Of a DNA stretch of 64,000 bases, positions 53,787-63,194 are shown piece after piece. Made by a program: the position numbers and the translations under genes. Origin of the DNA: Microbispora bryophytorum (GTDB taxonomy: Bacteria; Actinomycetota; Actinomycetes; Streptosporangiales; Streptosporangiaceae); the NCBI RefSeq assembly GCF_006874465.1, contig NZ_VIRL01000002.1, forward strand, positions 204,092 to 268,091, read 5' to 3'. Below the pieces are notes generated by a model that did no database searches, had not been told where the DNA came from, and saw nothing but the letters and a program-made list of their open reading frames with translations. Within the stretch, counting starts at the first letter, position 1, and each line of letters opens with the position of its first letter.

Positions 53787-54517
53787 CGGGTGTCCCGCGG
53801 CCGTCCCTGAGCTACCGAACGGAGGACGGCCTGCGGCTGGGCGCGCTGCTGTGGCGGTTCGGGCCCGGCTGGCGGATGATCTCCTCGGCCATGCTCGGCG
53901 GCGGCATCGGCCCCCGTGAGTGGGTGCTGAACGCGCAGGTGGCCGCCGGTTACTCGCGCATGGACCCCGTCGAGCACATGGAGGCGCTCGGTCCCGGCGG
54001 TCCCGGTGTGGGCATGATGACGGCGGCGCTGGTGGAGCGGTACGCCGTGGCGGCCGACGGGGGAGCGGAGGCCGTCGCGACGGTGGGCCTGGGCGTGCCG
54101 ACCTGGGCGGCCGCGCCCGAGGGCGTGGCCGACCCCGGCCTGCCGGCCGCCCCGGAGTCCGGGCGGGAGCACGCCGGGGTGTGCGAGACCGGTGGGCGCG
54201 TGCCGCGCCCGGGGACGATCAACATCCTGGTGGCCGTGCCGGTCGCGTTCTCCGACCCGGCGCTGGTCAACGCCGTCATGACGGTTACCGAGGCGAAGAC
54301 GCAGGCGCTGCTGGAGGCGGGATTCCCCTGCACCGGGACCGCGTCCGACGCCGTCTGCGTCGCCGTACGGGAGGACGGCCCGGCGGAGGCGTTCGGCGGC
54401 CCGCGCTCCGTCTGGGGCGCGCGGATCGCCCGCGCGGTGCACCGGGCCGTCCTCGACGGTGCGGGGGACTGGCGCACCCGGCGGGCCGGCACCACAGCCC
54501 GCTTCCGCGATCTCTAG
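53783..54517 (+). CDS. cbiZ: Adenosylcobinamide amidohydrolase
   Basis: Enzyme of 244 residues that removes the aminopropanol side chain of adenosylcobinamide to give adenosylcobyric acid. The CbiZ pattern is visible as RMISSAMLGGGIGPREWVLN, GTINILVAVPVAFSDPALVN and AKTQALLEAGFPCTGTASDA. Its place as the last gene of a btu operon under a B12 riboswitch is exactly as expected for corrinoid salvage. ATG overlaps btuD's stop. Confidence 0.92.
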   Translation: MTGVPRPSLSYRTEDGLRLGALLWRFGPGWRMISSAMLGGGIGPREWVLNAQVAAGYSRMDPVEHMEALGPGGPGVGMMTAALVERYAVAADGGAEAVATVGLGVPTWAAAPEGVADPGLPAAPESGREHAGVCETGGRVPRPGTINILVAVPVAFSDPALVNAVMTVTEAKTQALLEAGFPCTGTASDAVCVAVREDGPAEAFGGPRSVWGARIARAVHRAVLDGAGDWRTRRAGTTARFRDL

Positions 54518-54612
54518 CTCTGGATCACTTCGGATCAGGAGCGGGCCGCCGGGCTGGATGTGCCGTTCGATCGGCCGGCGGGATGGGTCGGGCGGGGTGC
54601 TGCAATGGTGGC

Positions 54613-55512
54613 ATGTCTCTGGACGAGCTTCGTACCCTGCTGGAACGGCATGCGCGTCCCGGCTTGACCACGGCCATCGACGGCGTCCGGGTCTGCAAGG
54701 CCGACCATGCCGTTCCGCCGGTGTCCTCGATGTCCGGCACGGTGCTGGCGGTCATCGCCCAGGGCGGCAAGCGTCTGGCGCTGGGAGACCGCGTCTACGA
54801 GTACGGCGCCGGCCAGTATCTCGTCGCTTCGGTCGACCTCCCGGTGACGGGGCATTTCGTCGACACCGCCAGCCCCTCGCTCGGTTTCGGGATGACCCTG
54901 GAACCCGCCGTCATCGCCGAGTTGCTGCTGCGGACCGGGCCGGGGGAGCAGCCGCGGTCCACCGGCGCCGCACCGCCGGGCATCGCGGTCAGCGACGCCC
55001 CGGACGAGTTGCTCGACGCGGTCGTACGGCTGCTGCGCCTGCTCGACCGGCCAGGGGACCGGAAGGCGCTCGTCCCGCTGGTCAAGCGGGAGATCCTCTG
55101 GCGGTTGATGACCGGGGAACAGGGCGACGCCGTCCGTCAGCTCGGCCTCGCGGACAGCAGCCTGAGCCACATCGAACGTGCCGTGCGGTGGATCCGGGAG
55201 AACTACACCCAGCCGTTCCGGGTCGAGGAGCTGGCACGGCTTTCGGGGATGAGCGTCTCCGCTTTCCACCGGAACTTCCAGATGGTGACGACGATGAGTC
55301 CGATCCAGTTCCAGAAGCAGATGCGGCTGCAGGCGGCGAGGCTGCTGCTGGCGAACAGTCCGAACGACGTCACCGGCGTGGGCCGGCACGTCGGGTACGA
55401 CAACCCGTCCCAGTTCAGCCGGGAGTACCGGCGCCAGTTCGGTGCTCCGCCCAGCGTCGACGCGGTGCGCCTGCGGGGCGGAGCCGGCCCCGCAGCGGTC
55501 GCGCTGCCGTGA
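54613..55512 (+). CDS. AraC family transcriptional regulator
   Basis: Regulator of 299 residues with an N-terminal cupin-type AraC_N domain (GGKRLALGDRVYEYGAGQYL, VASVDLPVTGHF) and the double C-terminal HTH (FRVEELARLSGMSVSAFHRN and VTGVGRHVGYDNPSQFSREY). The P-x-x-Y/F-R arrangement at the end is normal for the family. It precedes an aldo/keto reductase by 171 bp on the same strand and probably controls it. Ligand unknown. Confidence 0.9.
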   Translation: MSLDELRTLLERHARPGLTTAIDGVRVCKADHAVPPVSSMSGTVLAVIAQGGKRLALGDRVYEYGAGQYLVASVDLPVTGHFVDTASPSLGFGMTLEPAVIAELLLRTGPGEQPRSTGAAPPGIAVSDAPDELLDAVVRLLRLLDRPGDRKALVPLVKREILWRLMTGEQGDAVRQLGLADSSLSHIERAVRWIRENYTQPFRVEELARLSGMSVSAFHRNFQMVTTMSPIQFQKQMRLQAARLLLANSPNDVTGVGRHVGYDNPSQFSREYRRQFGAPPSVDAVRLRGGAGPAAVALP

Positions 55513-55683
55513 CTCCCACCTGAGCGAAGAGGATTGTGCAACCACGGAGGAGGATCGTGAAGGCCCGGCGCTCGCCTCGTTGCTTGCATGGATGTAGCGG
55601 AACCTGCCCTCAAGCGCGGGGTGCAGGCCGACCCGCTCGCGACGCGTCACCATGCCGATCGCGAACGCTTCCAAGGGGGACTC

Positions 55684-56712
55684 ATGAAATACCGCACGCT
55701 GGGCCGGACCGGAATCGCGGTCAGCCCGTACTGCCTGGGCACCATGATGTTCGGGGCCATGGGCAACCCCGACCACGACGACTCGATCCGGATCATCCAC
55801 AGGGCCCTGGACGCGGGGATCAACTTCGTCGACACCGCCGACGTGTACTCCGCCGGTGAGTCCGAGGTGATCGTCGGGAAGGCGCTCAAGGGCCGCCGCG
55901 ACGACGTCGTGCTGGCTAGCAAGGTGCACTATCCGATGGGCGACGATCCGAACCACCGGGGCAACTCACGGCGCTGGATCATGACCGCCGTCGAGAACTC
56001 GCTGCGCCGCCTGCAGACCGACCACCTCGACCTCTACCAGATCCACCGCCCCGACCCGGCAGTCGACGTGGAGGAGACGCTGTCGGCCCTGTCCGACCTG
56101 GTCCGCAGCGGCAAAGTGCGGGCGATCGGTGCGTCGACCTTCCCCGCCTCGGAGATCGTCGAGGCGCAGTGGGCCGCCGAGCGGCGCGGGTTGGAGCGCT
56201 TCCGGACCGAGCAGCCGCCGTACTCGATCCTGAACCGGAGCATCGAACGAGAGGTGCTGCCGGTCTGTCAGCGCTACGGGATGGGCACCCTGGTCTGGAG
56301 CCCACTGGGCCAGGGCCTGCTCACCGGCCGCTTCCGCAAGGGGCAGCACACGGACACCCACCGGTCCGGCGGAATGCCGCAGCACTTCACCGACCAGCGC
56401 AAACTCGACGTCGTCGAACAGCTCATCCCGCTCGCCGAGAAGGCCGGCCTGCCGATGACCCACCTCGCGATGGCGTTCGCGATCGCTCACCCGGGTGTCA
56501 CCTCGGCGATCATCGGGCCGCGCACCATGGGACAGCTCGACGACCTGCTGGCCGGCGTCGGCGTCACCCTGGACGACGAGGTCCTCGACCGGATCGACGA
56601 GATCGCTCCGCCCGGCACCGACGCCGGCCCGAACGACGTGTCCTACACCCCACCGGCCGTCTCACACGTGATCTGGCGCCGCCGCCCGGCCGCCGAGCGC
56701 TCCGCGGCCTGA
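55684..56712 (+). CDS. Aldo/keto reductase
   Basis: NADPH-dependent reductase of 342 residues with a TIM-barrel fold. MKYRTLGRTGIAVSPYCLG is the opening; the catalytic tetrad is in FVDTADVYSAGESE (D and Y), VVLASKVHY (K) and LDLYQIHRPDP (H). The C-terminal nucleotide region carries IIGPRTMGQLDDLLAG. ATG 55684 has AAGGGGG upstream. It reduces aldehydes or ketones; the substrate is not known. Confidence 0.92.
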   Translation: MKYRTLGRTGIAVSPYCLGTMMFGAMGNPDHDDSIRIIHRALDAGINFVDTADVYSAGESEVIVGKALKGRRDDVVLASKVHYPMGDDPNHRGNSRRWIMTAVENSLRRLQTDHLDLYQIHRPDPAVDVEETLSALSDLVRSGKVRAIGASTFPASEIVEAQWAAERRGLERFRTEQPPYSILNRSIEREVLPVCQRYGMGTLVWSPLGQGLLTGRFRKGQHTDTHRSGGMPQHFTDQRKLDVVEQLIPLAEKAGLPMTHLAMAFAIAHPGVTSAIIGPRTMGQLDDLLAGVGVTLDDEVLDRIDEIAPPGTDAGPNDVSYTPPAVSHVIWRRRPAAERSAA

Positions 56713-56784
56713 CCGACCGGCGGAGGCACACCCGGTCGAAGGCCCGGGAGCGGCCCGGCGAGCCCAGGTGGGGCACCCCACCGG

Positions 56785-58677
56785 CTAGGACATGAAAGTG
56801 ATCGTGTTCACCATGTGGTCGATGTTCGACCGGTCGAACCTGCCTGCCGGGCAGAAGAACGTGATCAGCACGGTCGTGCCCGTGTCGCCCTGCCGGACCA
56901 GGTAGGCGATGAAGTCGAGCCGCCCGGCCTGCTGGGGGTCGCTGAGCACGCCCTCGATCCGGAACGCCGGCCTGGCTCCGACGGTCGTCGGCGTCGGCAC
57001 ACCGTAGTAGGTGGTCACGCCGGGGAGCGCGGGGCCCAGGCTCTCCTGGAGCTCCATCGGCGAGTCCGCGGTGCTCAGCGTGTTGCTGACCTGGGCGAAA
57101 ACGCCCGTGGCCTGGTCCGGATGGGCCGAGATGATGGGGTTCACCTTCGACCAGTCGGTGTTGCCCGGCACCGCGAACAGCGCGTTGAACTCCTCCAGGG
57201 ACGGAGAGGCGATCATCCACTGGTCGGCGTTCGTCTTGGCCTCGCCCCAGGCCGAGGGGTAGGACATGGTGAACGGCGCCGCGGTGCTGCCCGGGTAGGT
57301 GAGCCACGTCGCGGCGGCGTCCCCGCCCCTGGTGAGCAGCAGCGCGGCGGCGACCGCGATCGACACCAGGACCGCCAGGCCGCCGATCAGCGGCCCGAGC
57401 GGCAGCCCCCGCCGTTGGCCGCGCGAGGCAGGCGAGGCGACCGTCGCCTGCGAGTGCGGCGACCCGGGCGGGTACGACCCGTACCCCTGCACCGCCCCCT
57501 GCACCACCCCCTGCACCGCCCCCTGCGTTGGGTCCTGCGGTGGGCCGGCGAACGGGTGGCTCACGGGCGGGCGGGACTCCGCGGGCACCGAGCCGGAGGG
57601 ATGGGAGACGGGCGGCCTGGTGCCGGGAGGGAACGAGGAGGGCGTGACCGGCGGGTAGGACCCCTGCGGACGGGACCCGGCAGGTCCCGGGGAGACGGGG
57701 GAGACCGGTGAGACCGGGGAGCGCGCGCGATCCGGGGGATACGACGAGGAGCCTGGGGGAACCGGGGGGTACGACGAGGAGCCCTGGGGAACCGGGGGAT
57801 ACGACGGGGAGGCCGACGCCGGGTCGCCCGCGCCCCCGCTGATCGCGTCGCGCAGCGCGGACACGAACGCCTGGCACGTCTCGAACCGCTCGCCCGGCGA
57901 CTTGGCCAGCGCCCGCGTGATCACGGCGTTCACCGCGTGCGGCAGGTCGGGCCGGTACGGCGTGAGCGGCGGCGGGTCGTGGGACACGTGCGCGTAGAGG
58001 AGCGCGAGTTCGGTGTCCCGCTGGAACGGCGGCTGCCCGGCGAGCGCCTCGTACACGACGCAGGCGAAGGCGTACAGATCGCTCCGGCCGTCGACCGGCA
58101 GACCCCGGATCTGCTCGGGGGCGACGTAGCGCGGGGTGCCCATGAAGTGACCGTGGCTGGTCAGCCCGGCCTCGGCCGAGGAGCTCTTGGTGAGCCCGAA
58201 GTCGGTCAGGTAGACGTGGTCGGATCGCGTGACCAGGATGTTGGCGGGTTTCACGTCGCGGTGCACCAGGCCGTGGGCGTGTGCGGCGTCCAGCGCCGAG
58301 GCGATCTGCGCGAACAGCGGGTTGGCCCGCCCGACCGGCAGCGGGCCCTCCGACTGCACGAGCTTGCGCATGTCGTTGCCCTCGACGTAGCGCATGGCGA
58401 TGAACAGCAGGTCGTCGCGTTCGCCGGCCTCGTACACCGGGATGATGTTGGGGTGGTCGATGCTGGCCACCATCCGGGACTCGCGGACGAACCGGTCGCG
58501 GAAGCGGTCGTCGTGCGCGAGCTGCGGCGCGAGCACCTTCAGCGCCACGGCCCGCCCGAGCCGCTGGTCGCGCGCCCGGTAGACCGTCGCCATGCCGCCC
58601 CGCCCGACGACCGCCTCGACCGTGTAGTCGCCGAGCCGCCGCCCCACCAGCGGCGGCATCACGGGCCCCTCGGTCAT
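56785..58677 (-). CDS. Membrane Ser/Thr protein kinase
   Basis: PknB-like transmembrane kinase of 630 residues. The kinase domain (about 15-275) has the P-loop GRGGMATVYRARD, K47, HRDVKPANIL with D141, DFGLTK and APEQIRG, all intact. A long Pro/Ser-rich cytoplasmic linker with internal repeats follows, then a helix (GPLIGGLAVLVSIAVAAALL) and an extracellular domain of about 170 residues (MSYPSAWGEAKTNADQWMIA) unlike PASTA. This external domain could sense a ligand. It is on the same strand as, and 28 bp downstream of, the pseudoprotease gene. Confidence 0.92.
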   Translation of the reverse strand: MTEGPVMPPLVGRRLGDYTVEAVVGRGGMATVYRARDQRLGRAVALKVLAPQLAHDDRFRDRFVRESRMVASIDHPNIIPVYEAGERDDLLFIAMRYVEGNDMRKLVQSEGPLPVGRANPLFAQIASALDAAHAHGLVHRDVKPANILVTRSDHVYLTDFGLTKSSSAEAGLTSHGHFMGTPRYVAPEQIRGLPVDGRSDLYAFACVVYEALAGQPPFQRDTELALLYAHVSHDPPPLTPYRPDLPHAVNAVITRALAKSPGERFETCQAFVSALRDAISGGAGDPASASPSYPPVPQGSSSYPPVPPGSSSYPPDRARSPVSPVSPVSPGPAGSRPQGSYPPVTPSSFPPGTRPPVSHPSGSVPAESRPPVSHPFAGPPQDPTQGAVQGVVQGAVQGYGSYPPGSPHSQATVASPASRGQRRGLPLGPLIGGLAVLVSIAVAAALLLTRGGDAAATWLTYPGSTAAPFTMSYPSAWGEAKTNADQWMIASPSLEEFNALFAVPGNTDWSKVNPIISAHPDQATGVFAQVSNTLSTADSPMELQESLGPALPGVTTYYGVPTPTTVGARPAFRIEGVLSDPQQAGRLDFIAYLVRQGDTGTTVLITFFCPAGRFDRSNIDHMVNTITFMS

Positions 58678-58705
58678 CCGGTCTCCCCCTTGAGCATTCT
58701 TTTGA

Positions 58706-60334
58706 TCACGAATCGGTCGGGTTCCCGCAGAAGCCGCAGAAGCGATGCCCCTGGCCCAGCCGCATGCCGCACTGCGTGCAGAACTTTAGTTGCGCCTGCC
58801 CGCGCGGCGGCGACGGGTTCGGCGGGTACGACTGCCCGGCCGGCGGCGAGGGGTCGGCCGGATGCGCGTGCCCGCGCGGCGGCGATGGGTCCGCGGGGCG
58901 CGCCTGCCCGCCGGGCAGGGACGCGTCCGCGGCCACGGGAGCCGCCGGAGCCGGCCCCACGACCTCGGGAGACCGGGCGGCCTCGGCCCCGAACACCCTC
59001 GTGACAGCATACGGCGGCCAGGAGTTCTCCTTGGGCGGGTAGGACCCGGCCTCACCGGCGAGGCCCCCCTGCGCGGCGAGACCGTGCCCGTCGATCCCCG
59101 GGTCCGTCTGGCCGCCGGCGGCGGGTCGTTTCGTGCCCCTGCGGCGCAGCAGCACGACGCCCACGACCAGCAGCGCGAGGACCACAACGCCGCCGGCCGC
59201 CCACACGTACGGCGGCAGCGACGACTTCGGCTGCTCGACCGCGGCCGGGCGCGCCGTCGGTCCGACGCCCGCGTCCTCCCCCGTGCCCGCCTTGGACTGG
59301 GCGACCCGCAGATGATCGGCCGCGACCGCGTGGTCGGGCCGCAGGTTGAGCACCTGCTGCAGCGCCGGTATCGCGCCGGTGTAGAGCTTGTTGTGGTAGG
59401 AGGCGAGCGCGTTCTCGTACACGACGTCGACCGGGCCGCGGCGGGGGGTGACGCCGGCGGCGACCAGCGCGCTGCGGATGTCGTCGGCGGGGGTGATGGT
59501 CTCCGGCTCGCCGCCGCCCCCGGAGACGAACCCGACCACCTCGCTCCTGCCGTCGTCGATGAGGGCCGCGCCGGGCGCGCCGGCGTCCAGCAGCTTGAGG
59601 ACCTTGTCGCGCTCCTTGACGGTCCGGCTGCCCGGCGGGTTGAGATGCGCGGTGTCGAGCTTGGGCGGGGTCTTCGCCGAGGGCCTGCCCGGGAGCGACA
59701 TGACGTCGAGCGACTCGACCGCGCCGCCGATCGTCGTGCCCAGCGGGACCGTGGGCAGCGACTGCTTCTCGCCGCCCTTGGTGACCTTCAGCACGGCCGG
59801 GGACGCGGGGGACGCCCCGGAGGTCAGGATCTGCGCGGGCAGCCCTCCGGGCGGCGGCGGGTCGAGGTAGGGGAAGACGCTGACGTTCGTCGTGACGTCG
59901 GCGATGCAGGTCGAGTCGGTCTGCTGCGGCGGGTAGCACGACTGGAGTCGCCGGTCGAGGTCGGCGTCGCCCAGCGAGTGCCGCTTGAAGTCGGCCGGGA
60001 TCTTCACCTTGAAGTATTCGGCGAACACCCGGTTGGCGGCGTACACCCGGGGGTCGTCGGTGGCCTGCACGATCTGGGTCGCGGTGACGACCACGCCGTC
60101 GGGCGTCACCGTGAAGCCGCTGCCCTTCGCCAGGTCGACGTCGTAGTCCCGGGCCATCTGCTTGATCACACCGCGGTCGTCGAGCAGCGTGATGCGGACG
60201 TGTGAGGAGGACTCCACACGTACCGCGCCGGGGGTGACCCGGTCGGTGGAACCGCTGGGGTGCGGGTGGAGCAAGGGCGCCGCGAGCGCCGAGAGCGCGC
60301 CCAGCCCCGCGATGACAGAGTGCAGGCGGGGCAT
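58706..60334 (-). CDS. Membrane pseudoprotease with TPR and zinc ribbon
   Basis: A 542-residue protein with an N-terminal trypsin-like fold, TPR-like helices (about 301-345), one membrane helix (376-397), a Pro-rich tail and a C-terminal zinc ribbon (CTQCGMRLGQGHRFCGFCG). In the protease part GSGFTVTPDGVVVTATQIV holds Gln88 where the catalytic histidine of the N-A-H-V-V motif should be, and GAPGAALID holds Pro254 where the serine of G-N-S-G-G should be. It is therefore likely inactive and used for binding. The kinase gene lies 28 bp downstream on the same strand, so the two may work together. Confidence 0.78.
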   Translation of the reverse strand: MPRLHSVIAGLGALSALAAPLLHPHPSGSTDRVTPGAVRVESSSHVRITLLDDRGVIKQMARDYDVDLAKGSGFTVTPDGVVVTATQIVQATDDPRVYAANRVFAEYFKVKIPADFKRHSLGDADLDRRLQSCYPPQQTDSTCIADVTTNVSVFPYLDPPPPGGLPAQILTSGASPASPAVLKVTKGGEKQSLPTVPLGTTIGGAVESLDVMSLPGRPSAKTPPKLDTAHLNPPGSRTVKERDKVLKLLDAGAPGAALIDDGRSEVVGFVSGGGGEPETITPADDIRSALVAAGVTPRRGPVDVVYENALASYHNKLYTGAIPALQQVLNLRPDHAVAADHLRVAQSKAGTGEDAGVGPTARPAAVEQPKSSLPPYVWAAGGVVVLALLVVGVVLLRRRGTKRPAAGGQTDPGIDGHGLAAQGGLAGEAGSYPPKENSWPPYAVTRVFGAEAARSPEVVGPAPAAPVAADASLPGGQARPADPSPPRGHAHPADPSPPAGQSYPPNPSPPRGQAQLKFCTQCGMRLGQGHRFCGFCGNPTDS

Positions 60335-60527
60335 CTGCTTCTCCTAGGCCTGTTCGGAACGCTTAAAGCGTCTCAGCGCGGACAGTGCTCGACAAGGTGA
60401 GCATCGTGACCGACACCCACTTGATACAGGGCGATGATCGCGCGGTCACTTGACGTTGGCTTGCAGGTCGATTGCGGACGTCTGTTGCCTGATGCGCGCC
60501 GCCCCGGGCAGGGATTACTCTGCGCGC

Positions 60528-61712
60528 ATGCGCTCGTCCCCCCTCCGCTCCGTCCCCCGCGTCGACCTCCTGATCGGCCTCGCGATCATCGCGCTGGGCA
60601 CCCTTGAGGCGTTCACGGACGCCAAGGATTACGGCGCGGCCCAAAACCCCGAGCTGTGGTGGGTCGGGCAGGCGCTGGTCACCGGCGTCCTGGTCTGGTA
60701 TCGCCGCAGGGCCCCGGTGGCGGTCTTCATCCTGATGATCCTCGCGCAGTACGCCTGGCACCGGCAGGGCAACGAGTCGTGCCCGGTCTGGCAGCTCGCC
60801 GCGCTGCTCATCGTCTTCCACACGATCGGCGCGCATCTGCCGTTCAAACCGGGCGGGACCTGGGCCCTGGTGGGCATCCTCGTCTTCGACTCGGGGGCCG
60901 TCGACCACCGGTTCCTGCCGTTCCAGGAGGTCGTCTACCTCACGGTGATGTTCGGCTCGGCGTACGCCACGGGCCTGGCCCTGCGCGGTTACCTTCTGCG
61001 CGCGCACCGGATGAGCGAGCGGGCGGCGCGGCTGGAGGTGGAGCGGGAACGCCGGGCCGCCGAGGCCGTCGCCGCCGAGCGCAACCGGATCGCCAGGGAG
61101 CTGCACGACGTGGTGGCCCACAGCGTCAGCATGATGGTCATGCAGGCCGGGGTGCTGCGCCGCCGGATGGGCGTGGCGCAGGCGGACGGACCCTCCCCGG
61201 AGGCCGAGATGCTCAGCGGCATCGAGCAGGCGGGCCGGGAGGCGGTCGAGGAGCTGCGGATCATGCTGGGCGCGCTGCGGATGCCGCAGGACGAGGCGCT
61301 GCCCCAGCCGGGGCTCGACATGGTGCCCAACCTCATCTCGACGGTCGGATCGTCGGGGCTTCGCGTGACGCTGGAGACGGAGGGCGAGCGGCTACGGCTC
61401 GCGCCCGGTCTCGACCTGTCGGCCTACCGGATCGTGCAGGAGGCCCTCACCAACGCGGTCAAGTACGCCGGGGACGCCGACGCGCGCATCCGGATCGCCT
61501 ACCACCCCGACCGGCTGGAGCTGGAGATCACCGATAATGGCGGGGGCGCCGGACCGGCGCTGTCCACCGGCAACGGGCTCATCGGCATGCGCGAGCGGGC
61601 CGAGCTGTTCGGCGGCTCCCTCGACGCCGGGCCGCTGCCGCGGGGTGGCTACCGCGTGCGCGCGACGCTGCCGATCTCCCAGGGGGTGCCGATGAGCGAG
61701 GCGACGAATTGA
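60528..61712 (+). CDS. Sensor histidine kinase, NarL/HisKA_3 type
   Basis: Membrane sensor kinase of 394 residues. About five N-terminal helices (LLIGLAIIALGTLEAF and others) lead to HisKA_3 with the phosphorylated histidine in RELHDVVAHSVSMMVMQAG, then the ATPase domain with the N-box (IVQEALTNAVKYAG) and G1/G2 (EITDNGGGAG, GNGLIGMRERAELFG). ATG 60528 is used. The stop overlaps the response regulator's TTG start (TTGA). The stimulus is unknown. Confidence 0.9.
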   Translation: MRSSPLRSVPRVDLLIGLAIIALGTLEAFTDAKDYGAAQNPELWWVGQALVTGVLVWYRRRAPVAVFILMILAQYAWHRQGNESCPVWQLAALLIVFHTIGAHLPFKPGGTWALVGILVFDSGAVDHRFLPFQEVVYLTVMFGSAYATGLALRGYLLRAHRMSERAARLEVERERRAAEAVAAERNRIARELHDVVAHSVSMMVMQAGVLRRRMGVAQADGPSPEAEMLSGIEQAGREAVEELRIMLGALRMPQDEALPQPGLDMVPNLISTVGSSGLRVTLETEGERLRLAPGLDLSAYRIVQEALTNAVKYAGDADARIRIAYHPDRLELEITDNGGGAGPALSTGNGLIGMRERAELFGGSLDAGPLPRGGYRVRATLPISQGVPMSEATN

Positions 61713-62371
61713 CCATCCGCATCGTCCTCGCCGACGACCAGGCGATGATCCGGGCCGGCCTGCGCATGGTGGTCGAGAGCGAGCCCGGAATGGAGGTCGT
61801 GGGCGAGGCCGCCGACGGCGCCGAGGCGGTCGCCCTGGCCCGCCGGGTGCAGCCCGACGTCGTGCTCATGGACATCGCGATGCCGCGCATGGACGGACTC
61901 ACCGCGGCCAGGCGGCTGCTCGACGCGCCACGGCCGCCCAAGGTCGTCATGCTGACGACGTTCGACACCGACGAGAACCTGTACGCCGCGCTGCGCGCGG
62001 GGACCAGCGGCTTCCTGCTGAAGGTGTCGCCGCCCGAGCAGCTCGTGGAGGCCATCAGGGTCGTCGCCGCGGGTGACGGCCTGCTCGACCCCGCCGTCAC
62101 CACGCGGGTGATCGCCTCCTTCGCGGGCCGGCACGAGCCGGTCCGGCCGCCGCAGCTCGCCGAGCTCACCCCGCGCGAGCTGGAGGTGCTGCGGATGCTC
62201 GCCCGGGGCCTCACCAACGCCGAGATCGCCAGGGAGCTCTTCGTCGGCGAGGCCACGGTCAAGACCCACGTCGCCCGCGTGCTCATGAAGCTGAACCTGC
62301 GCGACCGCGCTCAGGCGGTCGTGTTCGCGTACGAGTCGGGCGTGGTGACGCCGGGGTCGGCGCTCGGGTAG
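61709..62371 (+). CDS. LuxR/NarL-family response regulator
   Basis: Response regulator of 220 residues. The receiver domain has the acidic pair at LADD and the phosphoacceptor D55 (VVLMDIAMPRMDG), with the switch residues in VVMLTTFD and LLKVSPP. The C-terminal GerE-type HTH is LTPRELEVLRMLARGLTNAE and VKTHVARVLMKLNLRDR. The start is a TTG that overlaps the kinase gene's stop; no better start is near. Together they form a two-component system. Confidence 0.92.
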   Translation: MTIRIVLADDQAMIRAGLRMVVESEPGMEVVGEAADGAEAVALARRVQPDVVLMDIAMPRMDGLTAARRLLDAPRPPKVVMLTTFDTDENLYAALRAGTSGFLLKVSPPEQLVEAIRVVAAGDGLLDPAVTTRVIASFAGRHEPVRPPQLAELTPRELEVLRMLARGLTNAEIARELFVGEATVKTHVARVLMKLNLRDRAQAVVFAYESGVVTPGSALG

Positions 62372-63018
62372 TACGACGCCCATTCGGCGTTCGTCATGCG
62401 CAGCACCTTGAGGCCGAGGTAGCCCATGGCGATGACGGGGGCGCCCCAGAACGGGATCGTCAGCGGGCTGTAGGGCACCGGGATCGCGCCCAGGTAGCCC
62501 ACCGCGACGACGGCCGGCACCCACCAGTGGACGAAGCCGGTGCGCGAGACGGCCAGCACGAGCAGCGGCAGGCCGACCATGCCGAGGTAGATCCACGGCA
62601 GCGTGAACCCGAAGATGACGCCGGGCAGGTTGAACACCTCGTCGAACATCTTCTGGCCCTGCTCGACCGGGTAGTGCTGCCCGAACCACCACTCCACGGG
62701 GTCCATGAGGAGCAGCGCCGAGACGCTGATGTAGCCGATGATCGTCATGCCTCCGGCGATGTGCCCGAAGGCGACGGACCTCCTGCGCACCAGGTGCAGC
62801 AGGCCGACGGCCGCGATCGGGACGAGCACCCAGCTCCAGTGGTAGAGCGCCGACTCCAGCTGGGCCAGGGCCGGGTTGTCGCCGTAGCTGAGGATCTCGC
62901 GGTCGGCGCCCCAGGTGCCGGGGTCGACGAGCAGCGCGACGAACTGCAGCAGCGGCGCGACGAACAGCAGGACGCCGGTGACGGTGCGCCGGAAGGCCAC
63001 CGAGTCGGACAGTTTCAT
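62311..63018 (-). CDS. Six-helix membrane protein
   Basis: Integral membrane protein of 235 residues with about six helices (GVLLFVAPLLQFVALLV, WSWVLVPIAAVGLLHLV, GGMTIIGYISVSALLLM, FGFTLPWIYLGMVGLPLLVL, VPAVVAVGYLGAIPV, APVIAMGYLGLKVL). It resembles actinomycete membrane proteins of unknown role. Its 3' end overlaps the response regulator gene by 61 bp on the opposite strand. The promoter likely lies in 63019-63120. It may be a target of the two-component system, but no box was found. Confidence 0.75.
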   Translation of the reverse strand: MKLSDSVAFRRTVTGVLLFVAPLLQFVALLVDPGTWGADREILSYGDNPALAQLESALYHWSWVLVPIAAVGLLHLVRRRSVAFGHIAGGMTIIGYISVSALLLMDPVEWWFGQHYPVEQGQKMFDEVFNLPGVIFGFTLPWIYLGMVGLPLLVLAVSRTGFVHWWVPAVVAVGYLGAIPVPYSPLTIPFWGAPVIAMGYLGLKVLRMTNAEWASYYPSADPGVTTPDSYANTTA

Positions 63019-63127
63019 GATCGATCTTTCCCTTCGGGTCTTTCTCCCTACGGCCGGTGACGGTAGGTGGGCGACCCTCGGGGACTCGTCCGCCGTCCGG
63101 ATGATTGCTCCTCATCCGCTAGAGCGA

Positions 63128-63141
63128 CTTATCGCCATAAG
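63128..63141. promoter_or_regulatory. Inverted repeat upstream of the right-edge gene
   Basis: CTTAT-CGCC-ATAAG is a short palindrome in an AT-rich stretch (63128-63165, with TAGATA- and TATATTT-like -10 elements). It lies 53 bp before the ATG at 63195 and is a likely operator or promoter element. Confidence 0.45.
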
Positions 63142-63194
63142 GCTAGATATGTGTATATTTTTCGGAAGACGGCTCACACTACGGGAGATTTTTC

